Below, piece by piece: positions 28,825 through 38,333 of a stretch of DNA of 64,000 nucleotides (positions are counted from its first letter, which is position 1; each line of letters opens with the position of its first letter). Origin of the DNA: Paracoccus sp. MA (GTDB lineage Bacteria > Pseudomonadota > Alphaproteobacteria > Rhodobacterales > Rhodobacteraceae); NCBI RefSeq assembly GCF_020990385.1, contig NZ_CP087598.1, positions 850,001-914,000 of the forward strand, read 5' to 3'. The position numbers and the translations under genes are program-made. The notes under the pieces were generated by a model. It worked only from the letters and a program-made list of their open reading frames with translations. It ran no database searches and was not told the origin of the DNA.

Positions 28825-28854
28825 CCGGGGCCGGCGTGGCAGCGCCGGCCCCGG
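28825..28854. terminator. perfect 12-bp hairpin after the RTX gene
   Basis: CCGGGGCCGGCG (28825-28836) and its exact complement (28843-28854) surround a 6-base loop just after the RTX stop. No T run follows on the plus strand. It is terminator-like in position. Confidence 0.5.
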
Positions 28855-29000
28855 GCTGCAAAGCCGCCGTCCCGGCCGGCCGCCATCCTCGTCGCCCGGA
28901 TCGTGATCGTCGCCTGTTGCGGCTGAAGCCCGCCGCCTTGCCGCGCCTCCTTCCGGGGTGCCGCAGCAGGGGCGTGATGGAACCGGCGGCAGGTCCTTGT

Positions 29001-29912
29001 TCAGCCTGCTGCATCGCTTTCGCAAAGCCGCATCAGCCCCGCGGCGAATGTGCTTGCGGCGGGGCCGAAGGGCTCGTCGAGGCGATGGGCGAGATAGCTT
29101 TGGGAGGTGACCTGGGCGTTGCGGCCAAGCGCGGCCGTATCCAGCCGGACCAGCCTGCCGGATCTCAGGTCATCCGCGACCAGCCAGGACGGCAGCCTGC
29201 CCCAGCCGACGCCCGACAGGATCAGCGCATGCTTGGCGCCCTGGGTGTTGACCCGGCAGGATTGGGGCGACAGCACGCCGAAATCCCGCCCCTCCGACAA
29301 GGGCGAGGGATCGGACAGCACGATCTGGACATGGTCGGCCAGATCCGGGATGCCGATCCCGCGCCCGGCGGCCAGAGGATGGCCGGCCGCCACCACCGCC
29401 ACCTGCGAGACGGGCGACAGGGCCCTGAAGCTGATGCGGGGGTCGCGGAAATCCTCGCCGACCATGATGGAAAGCGTGCAGCGCCTTTCGGTCAGCGCCT
29501 GCAACGGTCCGCCAAGCGGCTGGATGGCAAGCCTGACCGCTACCGAAGGATAGGTCCTGCGCATCTCGGCCAGCGCCGCGCCGACCAGCGGGATCGGAAA
29601 CAGCGTGTCGGCGGTGATGGACAGTTCCAGCTCGACGCCCTCGCCGAAGCCCCGCGCCCTGGCGCGCATCGCGTCGACCCGCAGCAGGATGTCGCGCGCA
29701 TCGGCAAGCAGCATCCTGCCCTCGGCCGTCAGGACCGGGCGGTGGCCTGAGCGGTCGAACAGCTGCACGCCCAGCTGGGCCTCCAGATTGGCCACGCTTG
29801 CGCTGACGCCGGATTGCGCCCGCGACAGGCTGCCCGCGCCGGCGCGAAAGCTGCCTTTGTCGGCGACCGCGACGAAGGTGCGGATCTGGTCGAGGGTCAG
29901 GGCGTCCAGCAT
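29001..29912 (-). CDS. LysR family transcriptional regulator
   Basis: A 303-residue DNA-binding regulator. The N-terminal winged HTH ('LDQIRTFVAVADKGSFRAGA', then 'SVANLEAQLGVQLFDRSGHR') and the C-terminal co-inducer domain are complete. It is divergent from wrbA across 96 bases and probably controls the wrbA-MFS pair. The effector is unknown. Confidence 0.93.
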   Translation of the reverse strand: MLDALTLDQIRTFVAVADKGSFRAGAGSLSRAQSGVSASVANLEAQLGVQLFDRSGHRPVLTAEGRMLLADARDILLRVDAMRARARGFGEGVELELSITADTLFPIPLVGAALAEMRRTYPSVAVRLAIQPLGGPLQALTERRCTLSIMVGEDFRDPRISFRALSPVSQVAVVAAGHPLAAGRGIGIPDLADHVQIVLSDPSPLSEGRDFGVLSPQSCRVNTQGAKHALILSGVGWGRLPSWLVADDLRSGRLVRLDTAALGRNAQVTSQSYLAHRLDEPFGPAASTFAAGLMRLCESDAAG

Positions 29913-29922
29913 GATCGCTTCA

Positions 29923-29938
29923 GATGATCGAAACCATC
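29923..29938. promoter_or_regulatory. possible LysR-type operator
   Basis: In the gap between the LysR gene and wrbA, GATG-N8-CATC (29923-29938) forms a small interrupted palindrome of the kind used by LysR regulators. It is one candidate among several AT-rich motifs and is not proven. Confidence 0.3.
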
Positions 29939-30008
29939 GGAATTATATCACTCCTGCCGGTCATCCGTCACCCCTATCCTGGACGCGACAGGAACAGGAG
30001 GGAAACCG

Positions 30009-30635
30009 ATGACCGATGTGCTGGTGCTTTATTATTCGTCCTATGGGCATGTCGAAACCATGGCCGCTGCGGTCGCCCAGGGCGCGCGCGAGGCGGGGGC
30101 GAGGGTCGCGGTCCGGCGCGTGCCGGAACTGGTGCCCGAGGCCGTCGCGGAAAGGGCGGGCTACAAGCAGGATCAGCGCGCGCCCGTCGCGACGGTGGGC
30201 GAGCTGGCCGATTACGACGCGATCATCATCGGCACGCCGACCCGCTTCGGCAACATGGCCTCGCAGATGAAGAATTTTCTGGACCAGGCCGGCGGGCTGT
30301 GGGCCGAGGACCGGCTGGTCGGCAAGGTCGGCAGCGTCTTCACCTCGACCGGCAGCCAGCATGGCGGGCAGGAGACGACGATCCAGTCCACCCATACGGT
30401 GCTGCTGCATCTGGGCATGATCGTGGTCGGCCTGCCCTACAGTTTCAAGGGCCAGATGCGCATGGACGAGATCACCGGCGGCTCGCCCTATGGCGCCTCG
30501 ACGCTGGCCGATGACGGCGATGGCGGCGACCGTCAGCCAAGCGCGAACGAGCTGGACGGGGCGCGCTTCCAGGGGCGGCATGTGGCGGAAATCGCCGCGG
30601 CGCTGGTCGCGGGACGCAAGCGCGAGGCGGCGTGA
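30009..30635 (+). CDS. wrbA: NAD(P)H:quinone oxidoreductase, WrbA type
   Basis: A 208-residue FMN flavodoxin-like enzyme that reduces quinones by two electrons. The FMN phosphate loop '[20 protein letters not shown]' and the segments '[20 protein letters not shown]' and '[14 protein letters not shown]' are characteristic of WrbA. Length is standard. The stop overlaps the start of the MFS gene (TGATG), so the two are coupled. The divergent LysR gene is the likely regulator. A role in quinone or oxidative-stress handling is the usual assignment. Confidence 0.93.
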   Translation: MTDVLVLYYSSYGHVETMAAAVAQGAREAGARVAVRRVPELVPEAVAERAGYKQDQRAPVATVGELADYDAIIIGTPTRFGNMASQMKNFLDQAGGLWAEDRLVGKVGSVFTSTGSQHGGQETTIQSTHTVLLHLGMIVVGLPYSFKGQMRMDEITGGSPYGASTLADDGDGGDRQPSANELDGARFQGRHVAEIAAALVAGRKREAA

Positions 30636-31813
30636 TGGCGACGCGCTGGGGTGCCGTCGCGCTGATCGTGGCGGCGGGGATCGCCGCCGCCCTGCAGGTC
30701 GGCAAGGCGGCCATCGCCGCGCCGATGCTGCAGGCCGATCTGGGGCTGGGCCTGTCCGCCATCGGCTGGCTGACCGGGGTTTTCGCGCTTCTCGGGCTGG
30801 TCGGCGGCATTCCGGCCGGCGCGCTGGTCGCCGTCATCGGCGGGCGGCGCATCCTTGCCCTCGGCCTGCTGGCGACGGCGGCCGGATCGGCGCTTGGCGC
30901 GTCCGCCGGCGGCTTCGCCTCGCTTCTGGTCTCGCGCATCGTCGAGGGAGCGGGCTTTCTGCTGATCACCGTCGCCGCGCCGTCCATCCTGGAGCATGTG
31001 GCCCAGCGGTCGCGCCGCGACCTTGTCTTTGCGCTGTGGAGTTGCTTCATGCCCGCCGGCATGGCCATCGCGATGCTTGCCGGCCCGCTTTTCGACGGCT
31101 GGCGCGGCATCTGGTGGGCAGGTGCCGGGCTGGCGCTGGCGGTCGGGATCGCGGTCCCGTGCGTGCTGCCGCCGGACGGCCAACGCAGGCGCTGGTCGTG
31201 GCAGGGCCTTGCCGCGGACGCGACCGCCACCGTCAGGGCGGGCGGGCCGCTGGGCCTTGCCGCCGCCTTCGCGCTCTACAGCCTGATGTTCTTTGCGCTG
31301 TTCGGCTTCCTGCCGGTGCTGCTGATGGAGCGGATGCAGGTCACGCATCAGATGGCGGGCCTGCTGAGCGCGCTGGCGACGGCGGCCAATATCCTCGGCA
31401 ACCTGGCCGCGGGCCTGCTGCTGTCGCGCGGCGTCGGGCGCGGGGCGCTGCTGGCCGGGGCGAGCCTTGCGATGGGCGTGGCCGGGCTGGGGATATTCCT
31501 GCCGGTCTTGCCGGACATGCCGACCTTTGGGCTGTGCGTCCTGTTCTCGGCCGTCGGCGGGCTGATTCCGGCGGTGCTTCTGTCCTCGGCACCGCTGGCG
31601 GCGCCAACGGCCGGACTTGTTCCCGTCGTGCTTGGCCTGATGGTGCAGGGCAACAACCTGGGCCAGATCGCCGGGCCGGTCGCGGTCGGCAGCGCCATCC
31701 AGAGCCATGGCTGGACCGCGGCGGGGGTGATCGTCGGCATTGCCGCGCTGGCCGGCATGGCGATTGCCGTCACGCTTGGCCGCGCGCTGCGGCCCGCCCC
31801 TTGTCGGGCATGA
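30635..31813 (+). CDS. MFS transporter
   Basis: A 392-residue major-facilitator carrier with about 12 membrane helices. The loop 'GGIPAGALVAVIGGRRIL' between helices 2 and 3 is the family signature region. I took the ATG at 30635 that overlaps the wrbA stop rather than the GTG three bases before it. The substrate is unknown; coupling to wrbA suggests export of a quinone-like or toxic compound. Immediately downstream the sequence breaks down into transporter fragments. Confidence 0.88.
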   Translation: MATRWGAVALIVAAGIAAALQVGKAAIAAPMLQADLGLGLSAIGWLTGVFALLGLVGGIPAGALVAVIGGRRILALGLLATAAGSALGASAGGFASLLVSRIVEGAGFLLITVAAPSILEHVAQRSRRDLVFALWSCFMPAGMAIAMLAGPLFDGWRGIWWAGAGLALAVGIAVPCVLPPDGQRRRWSWQGLAADATATVRAGGPLGLAAAFALYSLMFFALFGFLPVLLMERMQVTHQMAGLLSALATAANILGNLAAGLLLSRGVGRGALLAGASLAMGVAGLGIFLPVLPDMPTFGLCVLFSAVGGLIPAVLLSSAPLAAPTAGLVPVVLGLMVQGNNLGQIAGPVAVGSAIQSHGWTAAGVIVGIAALAGMAIAVTLGRALRPAPCRA

Positions 31814-31830
31814 ACCGGTCTTGCTGGCGT

Positions 31831-32034
31831 GGCCTGCTGGCTCAGCCAGATGCTGGCGACCACGACCGTCGCGCCGATCATCTGCGATGCGGACAGCCCC
31901 TGGCAAGGATCGCCCAGCCAAGCAGGATCGCCGTCAGCGGGCTGAGAAACCCAGCGAGGACACTGCTGCCGGCTCCAGCCTCGCCACGCCGCGAAACCAC
32001 AGGATATAGGTCAGGGCGGTGAACAGAACGATGC
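31831..32034 (-). pseudogene. DMT (EamA) transporter, C-terminal relic
   Basis: On the minus strand three frames in succession give 'LTYILWFRGVARLEPAAVSS', 'FLSPLTAILLGWAIL' and 'QMIGATVVVASIWLSQ', which together are the end of an EamA-type drug/metabolite transporter. At least two frameshifts separate them (near 31945 and 31900). Where a Gly-Glu motif would be expected the sequence is scrambled. No N-terminal half is present. The relic starts exactly at an inverted-repeat junction shared with a second transporter fragment on the other strand. Confidence 0.65.
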
Positions 32035-32057
32035 GGGCGCTGGATATTCCAGCGCCC
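32035..32057. repeat. perfect inverted repeat at a rearrangement junction
   Basis: GGGCGCTGGA (32035-32044) and its exact complement (32048-32057) surround only TAT. The repeat lies precisely between two transporter fragments that point away from each other, so it probably marks the recombination event that joined them. Confidence 0.6.
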
Positions 32058-32058
32058 G

Positions 32059-32235
32059 ATGAACGTCTTCCTCTTGCCCGTCACGCCCTTCCGGTATGTG
32101 CGGCTGATCTTTGGGGTCGCGCTGGGTGTCCTTCTGTTCGGAGAGCGTCTCGCCACCCCGATGCTTCTCGGTTCGGCCATGATCGTCCTGTCCGGGCTGT
32201 TCATCATGTGGCGAAGCGGGTCCAAAGGGGCTTAG
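32059..32235 (+). pseudogene. second DMT (EamA) transporter, C-terminal fragment
   Basis: A 58-residue frame reads 'RYVRLIFGVALGVLLFGERL' and 'LLGSAMIVLSGLFIMWR', the last two membrane helices of an EamA transporter with the usual Phe-Gly-Glu motif. The other eight helices are missing. The ATG at 32059 is probably internal to the former gene. It is not in continuity with the minus-strand relic beside it. Confidence 0.6.
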
Positions 32236-32403
32236 ATTGCCGGAATCGCCGCATTGAGCATGAAACGTCGGTTCGGCGAACGGGCATCAGCGCCGTGCCT
32301 GGATGCCGCGTCGGTGCCGGGGGCCGCCGGTAATGAGGGCGCTTTCGCTTGACGGGCGAGGCCGGTCGCGCTTCCCTGCCGCGGCGCGGCACAGGAGGCA
32401 GGA

Positions 32404-33363
32404 ATGGAACAGAGACGGCTGGGCGACCGCAATGTCGGCGCCATCGGCTTCGGCACGATGAGCTTTGGCGGCATGTTCGGCGCAACGGACGAGGCGACTT
32501 CGCTGGCCTGCCTCGATGCGGCGATGGATGCCGGAATCAGCCATTTCGACACGGCCAATATCTACGGCATGGGCGTATCGGAACAGATCATCGGCCGCTG
32601 GGAGCGTCGCGACCTGCATCTGGCCACGAAATGCGGTATCGTCAACGGGCCGCCGCGCGCGGTGCGCAATGACGAGCCCTATATCCGTCGATGCCTCGAG
32701 GAATCGCTGCGCCGGCTGAAACGCGAGCACGTGGATCTTTACTATATCCACCGCCGCCAGCCCGACATCCCTGTCGAGGACGTGGCCGGGACGATGTCGA
32801 AGCTGGTGCAAGAGGGAAAGATCGGCGGCTATGGCCTGTCCGAGATCGCGCCATCGACCTTGCGCCGCGCCCATGCCGAATATCCCGTGACCGCGGTTCA
32901 AAGCGAATTCTCCCTCTGGACGCGGCTGCCCCAGCTGGGCCTGATCCAGGCTTGCCGCGAGCTTGGCGTCGCCTTCGTCGCCTTTTCCCCGCTGGGCCGG
33001 GGGATGTTCGGGCGCGAACCGCTGAAACGGGATTTCCGGGCCGGCATCGATTTTCGCGAAACCAACCCGCGTTTCATCGAGCCGAACTTCTCGGCAAATA
33101 TCGCCGCCATTGCGCCCTTCCGCGACTTCTGCGCCCAGCGGGGCTGGACGGTCCCGGGCGCGGCGCTGGCATGGGTTCTGGCGCAGGGGGATCACGTCGT
33201 TCCGATTCCCGCCACCCGGACGGCGGATCACCTTCGCGACTGGCAGGTTCCGGATCTTGCCGCTGCGGATATTGCGGAAATCGACCGTATCCTGCCTGCG
33301 GGGTTTGCCCATGGCGACCGCTATGGCGATCATCAGATGGCTTTCGTGGAGCGCTATTGCTGA
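32404..33363 (+). CDS. aldo/keto reductase
   Basis: A 319-residue NADPH-dependent oxidoreductase. The start 'RRLGDRNVGAIGFGTMSFGG', the catalytic Asp and Tyr in 'HFDTANIYGMGVSEQIIG', the 'LATKCGI' Lys and 'LKREHVDLYYIHR' are all in place, as is the C-terminal 'VVPIPATRTADHL' cofactor loop. It belongs to the broad-specificity AKR group that reduces aldehydes and ketones; the substrate is not deducible. It is intact although both neighbours are pseudogenes. The 117 bases after it encode a natural-looking but unplaceable fragment ('KAVGRARVCGISQ'). Confidence 0.92.
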   Translation: MEQRRLGDRNVGAIGFGTMSFGGMFGATDEATSLACLDAAMDAGISHFDTANIYGMGVSEQIIGRWERRDLHLATKCGIVNGPPRAVRNDEPYIRRCLEESLRRLKREHVDLYYIHRRQPDIPVEDVAGTMSKLVQEGKIGGYGLSEIAPSTLRRAHAEYPVTAVQSEFSLWTRLPQLGLIQACRELGVAFVAFSPLGRGMFGREPLKRDFRAGIDFRETNPRFIEPNFSANIAAIAPFRDFCAQRGWTVPGAALAWVLAQGDHVVPIPATRTADHLRDWQVPDLAAADIAEIDRILPAGFAHGDRYGDHQMAFVERYC

Positions 33364-33979
33364 ACTCGGCGCTGGCCTTTTTTCGCTGCGCGTGGGCCTG
33401 GTGGCAGGCGGCCAAGGCGCAGTTTCGCCACAAGGCCGAGCCGCTGGACCTGACCCAAGCGGCCGGCAAGGCGGTGGGGCGTGCCCGGGTCTGCGGGATT
33501 TCCCAGGCAGCCCCGCCACGCTGACTTCATCTTCGGGCTGGCGGACCACGCTGCCTTTGTCTTTGGCACCCAAACCGTCACCTATGGCGAATTGGTTGAT
33601 GAGGCGCGCCCGCTTGCCTCGGTGCTGCGCGACGCCGGGGTCGCAAAGGGCGACTGTGTGGCCGTGCTGTCGCCCAATCGGCCAGAGATTTTTTCGACCT
33701 ATCTGGGCCTGACCATGAATGGTGCGGCCATCGTTCCGGTGAACGCGGAGTTTGCGCCTCATGAAATCCGCTATATTCTTGAGCACAGCGGCGCAAGGAT
33801 GGTGGAAGGATGGTGGTCTGTGCGACCGAACTCGCCGATATCGTAGCAGAGGCGATTGGCTCCCTTGCCAGCCCGCCTGTGGTGGATGAATCTGGATGAG
33901 CTGACCTCTAGGCGGCGTCTTCATTTAAGGATTCCCATATTGCGTAAGTTCTGATTCAAGATCGAAAACGGAGGCGATC

Positions 33980-34348
33980 TTGAGCAGACGAACGCTGACT
34001 GACGCGCAATGGGAGCGGATCGGGCCTCTGCTGCCGGGCAAGGCCGGTGATCGAGGCCGCAGTAGCGCGGACAACCGGCTGTTCATCGACGCGGTGCTGT
34101 GGCTGGCACGGGGCGCCTCGCCCTGGCGCGACCTTCCGCCTGAACTGGGGCATTGGAAGAGCGTCTACACCCGGTTCCGCCGCTGGTCCCGCGCCGGGGT
34201 GTGGGGACGCCTTTTCAAGGAGTTGAGCGCCGATCCCGATTTCGAGTATGTGTTGATCGACGCGACCATCTCCAAGGTCCATGCCGATGCGACCTCGCAA
34301 AAAGGGGGCCTGAAGCTCACGCCATCGGCCGCTCCCGCGGCGGTCTGA
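33980..34348 (+). CDS. IS5-family transposase, first frame (OrfA)
   Basis: A 122-residue frame with the DUF4096-type N-terminus 'TLTDAQWERIGPLLPGKAGD' and 'ARGASPWRDLPPELGHWKSV', and the first catalytic Asp in 'YVLIDATISKVHADA'. It ends shortly after a run of five As and five Gs (34299-34308). At the A-AAA-G site ribosomes can slip -1 into the second frame, which continues the same protein. Confidence 0.92.
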   Translation: MSRRTLTDAQWERIGPLLPGKAGDRGRSSADNRLFIDAVLWLARGASPWRDLPPELGHWKSVYTRFRRWSRAGVWGRLFKELSADPDFEYVLIDATISKVHADATSQKGGLKLTPSAAPAAV

Positions 34349-34737
34349 CGACCAAGATCCATGCGGCTGTGGACGCGCTCGGCCTGCCGGTCCGGTTCGC
34401 GATCACGCCGGGCCATTGGGCCGACAGCCCGCAGGCCGAGGGGCTGATCCGAGACCTGGCGGGCGTCGGCCATGTTATCGCCGACGCCGGATACGACACC
34501 GAGGCGCTGCGCAGGTTCATCGCCGATGACCTGCACGCCACCGCCCAGATCAAGCGCAACCGCAGCCGCGCCGGAAGCCGGCCGCTGGATCGGGCGCTCT
34601 ACAAGGAACGCCATCTGGTCGAGTGCTTCTTCAACCGCATCAAACGGTTCCGCCGCATCGCGCTCCGCTGCGAGAAGACCGTCTCGTCCTTCAAAGCCTT
34701 CGTCGATCTCGCCTGCACTATGGCATGGATCGCCTAA
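34153..34737 (+). CDS. IS5-family transposase, second frame (OrfB, -1 frameshift product)
   Basis: This frame, entered by -1 slippage at 34299-34304, holds the rest of the DDE transposase: 'GGLTTKIHAAVDALGLPVRF', the second Asp in 'HVIADAGYDTEALRRF', and the Glu in 'ERHLVECFFNRIKRFRRIA'. The real contribution to the fusion begins at about 34300; the upstream part of the open frame is antiphase to OrfA and not expected to be used alone. All three catalytic acidic residues are present across the fusion. Confidence 0.85.
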   Translation: MEERLHPVPPLVPRRGVGTPFQGVERRSRFRVCVDRRDHLQGPCRCDLAKRGPEAHAIGRSRGGLTTKIHAAVDALGLPVRFAITPGHWADSPQAEGLIRDLAGVGHVIADAGYDTEALRRFIADDLHATAQIKRNRSRAGSRPLDRALYKERHLVECFFNRIKRFRRIALRCEKTVSSFKAFVDLACTMAWIA

Positions 34738-35837
34738 ATGAAGACGCCGACTAGGGCTTGGCAGTGTCCCATCTATACTGGGCCGCTGGCGGGGGGACGA
34801 CGATCTGGCGCTGTTGTGCTATACCTCCGGCACAACCTCGACGCTAAAGGGGGTGGCGGCAAGCCATGCCAACGAACTGGCCTCGGGCCTGGCCTATAGC
34901 GGGATGATGGGCATCAACCCGCAGGACCGGATGCTGGTCATGCTGCCCTTATCCTTCAGCTATGCTTCCACGCTGCGACATATGTCGCGCTGCCCAGTGG
35001 GGCGACGGTCCTGTTGGCCGCAAGGGTTCATCCGCGTCTGGCGCTAGAGGCCATCGAGCAGTTGAGGTCCATCGTGTTTCTTAGGGTGTCAACGATATAT
35101 GCCATGATGGCCGATGTCGCGTTGAAGAATGCGCGCCAATACGATACGTCATTCCTGCGCCTTGCAGCCTGCTCGGGCGCCGCGCTGCACGAGCAGGTCG
35201 TCACCGATTGCCGTGAGCGGCTGGGCTTTGTCGTCCGACCTTACTATGCCATGACTGAGGTGCGTCCCATCTTTTCCTTCGACCTGCGTGAGCAGCGCGA
35301 ACCTTCCACTGGCTCGGTCGGGCGGCTGATCGCCCCGACCGAGATGCGGCTGGTCACCGAGACGGGCGATGATGCGCCGAGGGCCAGATGGGCGAGCTTT
35401 TGGTGCGCGGTCCCAGCTTTGCCGGCGCCTACTACATGGACCCCCAGCGCACGGCCGATGCGGTCATCGACGGATGGTTCCGCACCGGCGATCTGGTGTC
35501 CCGCGATGCCGACGGCTATTATTTCATTGTTGGCCGGACCCGCGACCAGATCATTTGTGGCGGAGCCAAGATCGCCCCGATCGAGGTCGAGGATGCCTTA
35601 CTGACCCATCCCGGTATTGCCGCGGCGGCGGTCGTCGGCAGCCCGGTTCCCGTTTACGGTCAGGTCGTGAAAGGCGGTGATCGTAAAGGAGGATTCATCG
35701 CTGTCGGGGGAAGATGTTCTCACGTACTGCTCCGGGCGGATCGCCGAATACAAAGTATCGCGCATCATCACCTTCATGGATGCGCTACCCATTGCGCCGT
35801 CGGGGAAGATTCTCAAAACTGCACTGGTATAAAGGTC

Positions 35838-36573
35838 GTGGTCTCGGTTGTTTCAGATACCGGAGCAAGGATCCGTGGCGCGCTGGCCGGGCTAGCTGCC
35901 GCGACGATCTGGAGCGCATGGTATGTTCATGCCTGGCATGGTGTGACCGCAGGAGGTATGAACACCTATGATCTGGCCGCATTACGCTTTCTGGTAGCGA
36001 CCCCGCTTTTGATGCTGATCTTGCGGCTTGCTCCCTCGGCACAAGTTACCGCTCGCTATCAGAGCAATTGGTGCGGGACCAGCCTTTGTCATCGTGGTCG
36101 GCAGTGGCTTTCTGTGGGCTCCGGCGAATTTCGGCGGTGCCATGACCGCCGTGTCAGGGGTAGCGCTCAGCCTGGCAGGTGGCAGGTTCATCCTGCATGA
36201 ACGGCTGGGGCCGGTGCAGCAACTGGGAATGGTGATTGCCGTGGTCGGGCTGATCATTCTTGTTCTTGTTGCCGGGGCGAGCAGTCCCGGCCCCTTTGTC
36301 GCGGGCGGATTGCTGTGGGCGGCTTATGGTGTCGCCTTCAGGCTCAGTGGACTGTCCGCGCTTGAGGCCGTGACCTCGGTCGCCTTGCTGTCGGCGGCGA
36401 TCTATCTTCCCGCGCTTGGAGCGACAAAGGGGGCGCTGTTTCAAAGCCTGGTTCCTGCCTTCACGCTGCTCCTGTCCTTTGCGTTTCTGAACAAGAGGAC
36501 AGGAGGCGCCGAAATGATCGCCATCGGGATTATCCTGACCGGTGTGTATGCAGTCCTCAGGTTCTGCAGATAA
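35838..36573 (+). pseudogene. DMT (EamA) family transporter, frameshifted
   Basis: The N-terminal part reads 'RGALAGLAAATIWSAWYVHA' then 'YDLAALRFLVATPLLMLILR' from a GTG at 35838. After about 36045 the homology moves to another frame ('LLWAAYGVAFRLSGLSALEA', 'LVPAFTLLLSFAFLNKRTGG') and runs to 36573. Some sequence between the two parts is missing or scrambled, so the protein cannot be made whole. It lies directly behind the dead acyl-CoA synthetase and may once have been co-transcribed with it. Confidence 0.75.
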
Positions 36574-36622
36574 AAAGAGCTTTGGCCGCCGACAACAGGG
36601 TCGGTGAAAAGGGGAGAGGCCG

Positions 36623-37381
36623 ATGAAGCTCCTCGTGCCAGTGAAGCGCGTGATCGACTACAACGTGAAGGCGCGCGTGAAGAGCGACGGCTCCGGTGTC
36701 GATTTGGCGAATGTGAAGATGTCGATGAACCCGTTCGACGAGATCGCGGTCGAGGAGGCGATCCGTCTGAAGGAGAAGGGTCAGGCCGAGGAGGTGATCG
36801 CGGTCTCGATCGGCGTCAAGCAGGCGGCCGAGACGCTGCGCACGGCGCTGGCCATGGGCGCGGACCGGGCGATCCTGGTCGTCGCCGCGGACGACGTGCA
36901 TCAGGACATCGAGCCGCTGGCGGTGGCGAAGATCCTCGCCGCGGTGGCCAAGGCCGAGGGCACCGAGCTCATCATCGCCGGCAAGCAGGCCATCGACAAC
37001 GACATGAACGCCACTGGCCAGATGCTGGCGGCGATCCTGGGCTGGGCGCAGGCGACCTTCGCCAGCAAGGTCGAGATCGAGGGCGGCAAGGCCAAGGTCA
37101 CCCGCGAGGTCGATGGCGGCCTCCAGACCATCGCGGTCAGCCTGCCGGCGGTGGTCACCGCCGACCTGCGGCTGAACGAACCGCGCTATGCCTCGCTGCC
37201 GAATATCATGAAGGCGAAGAAGAAGCCGCTCGACGAGAAGACCGCCGGTGATTACGGCGTCGACGTCGCGCCGCGGCTCGAGGTGGTCTCGGTGCGCGAG
37301 CCCGAGGGCCGCAAGGCCGGCATCAAGGTCGGCTCGGTGGACGAGCTGGTGGGCAAGCTGAAAGAAGCGGGGGTGATCTGA
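36623..37381 (+). CDS. etfB: electron transfer flavoprotein, beta subunit
   Basis: A 252-residue subunit of the heterodimeric flavoprotein that takes electrons from acyl-CoA and other dehydrogenases to the ETF:quinone oxidoreductase. The start '[20 protein letters not shown]' and '[20 protein letters not shown]', '[10 protein letters not shown]' and '[18 protein letters not shown]' are typical. The stop overlaps the etfA start (TGATG). It is intact, unlike its upstream neighbours, which fits a housekeeping role. Confidence 0.96.
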   Translation: MKLLVPVKRVIDYNVKARVKSDGSGVDLANVKMSMNPFDEIAVEEAIRLKEKGQAEEVIAVSIGVKQAAETLRTALAMGADRAILVVAADDVHQDIEPLAVAKILAAVAKAEGTELIIAGKQAIDNDMNATGQMLAAILGWAQATFASKVEIEGGKAKVTREVDGGLQTIAVSLPAVVTADLRLNEPRYASLPNIMKAKKKPLDEKTAGDYGVDVAPRLEVVSVREPEGRKAGIKVGSVDELVGKLKEAGVI

Positions 37382-38307
37382 TGGCTGTTCTGCTGCTTGG
37401 CGAAGTCACGAATGGCGAGCTGAACCGCGACGCGACGGCGAAGGCGGTGCAGGCGGTCAAGGCGCTTGGCGATGTGACGGTGCTCTGCGCCGGGGCCTCG
37501 GCGAAAGCGGCGGCCGAGGAGGCCGCGAAGATCGCCGGCGTGTCGAAAGTGCTGGTGGCCGAGGCCCCGCTCTACGGCCACCGCCTGGCCGAACCGACGG
37601 CGGCGCTGATCGTCGGCCTGGCCGGGGATTACGACCACATCGCCGCGCCGGCGACCACGGACGCCAAGAACGTCATGCCGCGGGTTGCGGCGCTTCTGGA
37701 CGTGATGGTGCTGTCGGACGTCTCGGCCATCCTCGACGCCGAGACCTTCGAGCGGCCGATCTATGCCGGAAACGCCATCCAGGTGGTGAAGTCGCGGGAC
37801 GCGAAGAAGGTCTTCACCATCCGCACCGCCAGCTTCGACGCGGCGGGCGAGGGCGGCGCGGCCAGCGTGGCCGAGACCGCCGCTGCCGCCGATCCCGGGC
37901 TGTCGGCCTGGGTCGCCGACGAGGTGGCCGAGAGCGACCGCCCCGAGCTGACCTCGGCCAGGCGCGTGGTCTCGGGCGGCCGCGGCCTCGGCTCGAAGGA
38001 GAGCTTCGCGATCATCGAAGAGCTGGCCGACAAGCTCGGCGCCGCGGTGGGCGCCAGCCGCGCGGCGGTGGATTCGGGCTACGCCCCGAACGACTGGCAG
38101 GTCGGGCAGACCGGCAAGGTGGTTGCCCCCGAGCTCTACGTGGCGGTGGGCATCTCGGGGGCGATCCAGCACCTGGCGGGGATGAAGGATTCGAAGGTGA
38201 TCGTGGCGATCAACAAGGACGAGGAGGCGCCGATCTTCCAGATCGCCGATTACGGCTTGGTCGGCGACCTGTTCTCCGTCGTCCCGGAACTGACCGGGAA
38301 GCTCTGA
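37381..38307 (+). CDS. etfA: electron transfer flavoprotein, alpha subunit
   Basis: A 308-residue FAD-binding subunit. The N-terminal domain starts '[20 protein letters not shown]'. The C-terminal FAD signature is present in '[20 protein letters not shown]', '[20 protein letters not shown]' and '[20 protein letters not shown]'. It is translationally coupled to etfB. Just downstream, a truncated acyl-CoA dehydrogenase start suggests that a dedicated electron donor gene was once next in line. Confidence 0.96.
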   Translation: MAVLLLGEVTNGELNRDATAKAVQAVKALGDVTVLCAGASAKAAAEEAAKIAGVSKVLVAEAPLYGHRLAEPTAALIVGLAGDYDHIAAPATTDAKNVMPRVAALLDVMVLSDVSAILDAETFERPIYAGNAIQVVKSRDAKKVFTIRTASFDAAGEGGAASVAETAAAADPGLSAWVADEVAESDRPELTSARRVVSGGRGLGSKESFAIIEELADKLGAAVGASRAAVDSGYAPNDWQVGQTGKVVAPELYVAVGISGAIQHLAGMKDSKVIVAINKDEEAPIFQIADYGLVGDLFSVVPELTGKL

Positions 38308-38333
38308 GTAGGTTGAATCAGAGGAGTGACTAC

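Larger units (their letters stand above)
33912..34750 (+). mobile_element. IS5-family (IS427-like) insertion sequence, apparently intact
   Basis: An 839-bp element with 16-base terminal inverted repeats (33912-33927 and 34735-34750, one mismatch; shared core GGCGTCTTCATTTA). It is flanked by a 4-base target duplication CTAG (33908-33911 and 34751-34754). It carries two overlapping transposase frames that can be fused by a -1 frameshift. The direct repeat shows it arrived by transposition, inside the acyl-CoA synthetase gene. Confidence 0.93.
33481..35832 (+). pseudogene. AMP-forming acyl-CoA synthetase, split by an IS and frameshifted
   Basis: The parts, in order, are: N-terminal domain (33490-33810, 'LAVLSPNRPEIFSTYL'-like segment with 'NGAAIVPVNAEFAPHEIRYI'), the adenylate motif 'LLCYTSGTTSTLKGVAASH' at about 34815, core segments 'IYAMMADVALKNARQYDTSF' and 'YYAMTEVRPIFSFDLRE', then 'GWFRTGDLVSRDADGYYFIV' and the C-terminal 'DALPIAPSGKILKTALV'. 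The reading frame is broken by an 11-base tandem duplication near 33800, by stops just before the IS, by the IS itself (33912-34750), and by frame changes near 34975, 35385 and 35665. The gene is clearly dead. It may have worked with the adjacent transporter and acyl-CoA oxidation genes. Confidence 0.85.

Noticed and set aside
33364..33480. Small gene between the aldo/keto reductase and the ligase pseudogene
   Set aside because: A natural-looking fragment ('KAVGRARVCGISQ') is open in one frame but has no start of its own and no recognisable family.
35388..36200. A single 270-codon gene spanning the acyl-CoA ligase end and the transporter start
   Set aside because: It joins two unrelated families by reading through frame changes; each half matches its family only with frameshifts.
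36574..36622. Dedicated promoter for etfBA
   Set aside because: The 49-base gap has no convincing -35/-10 pair; transcription may start inside the upstream pseudogene, but this cannot be shown.
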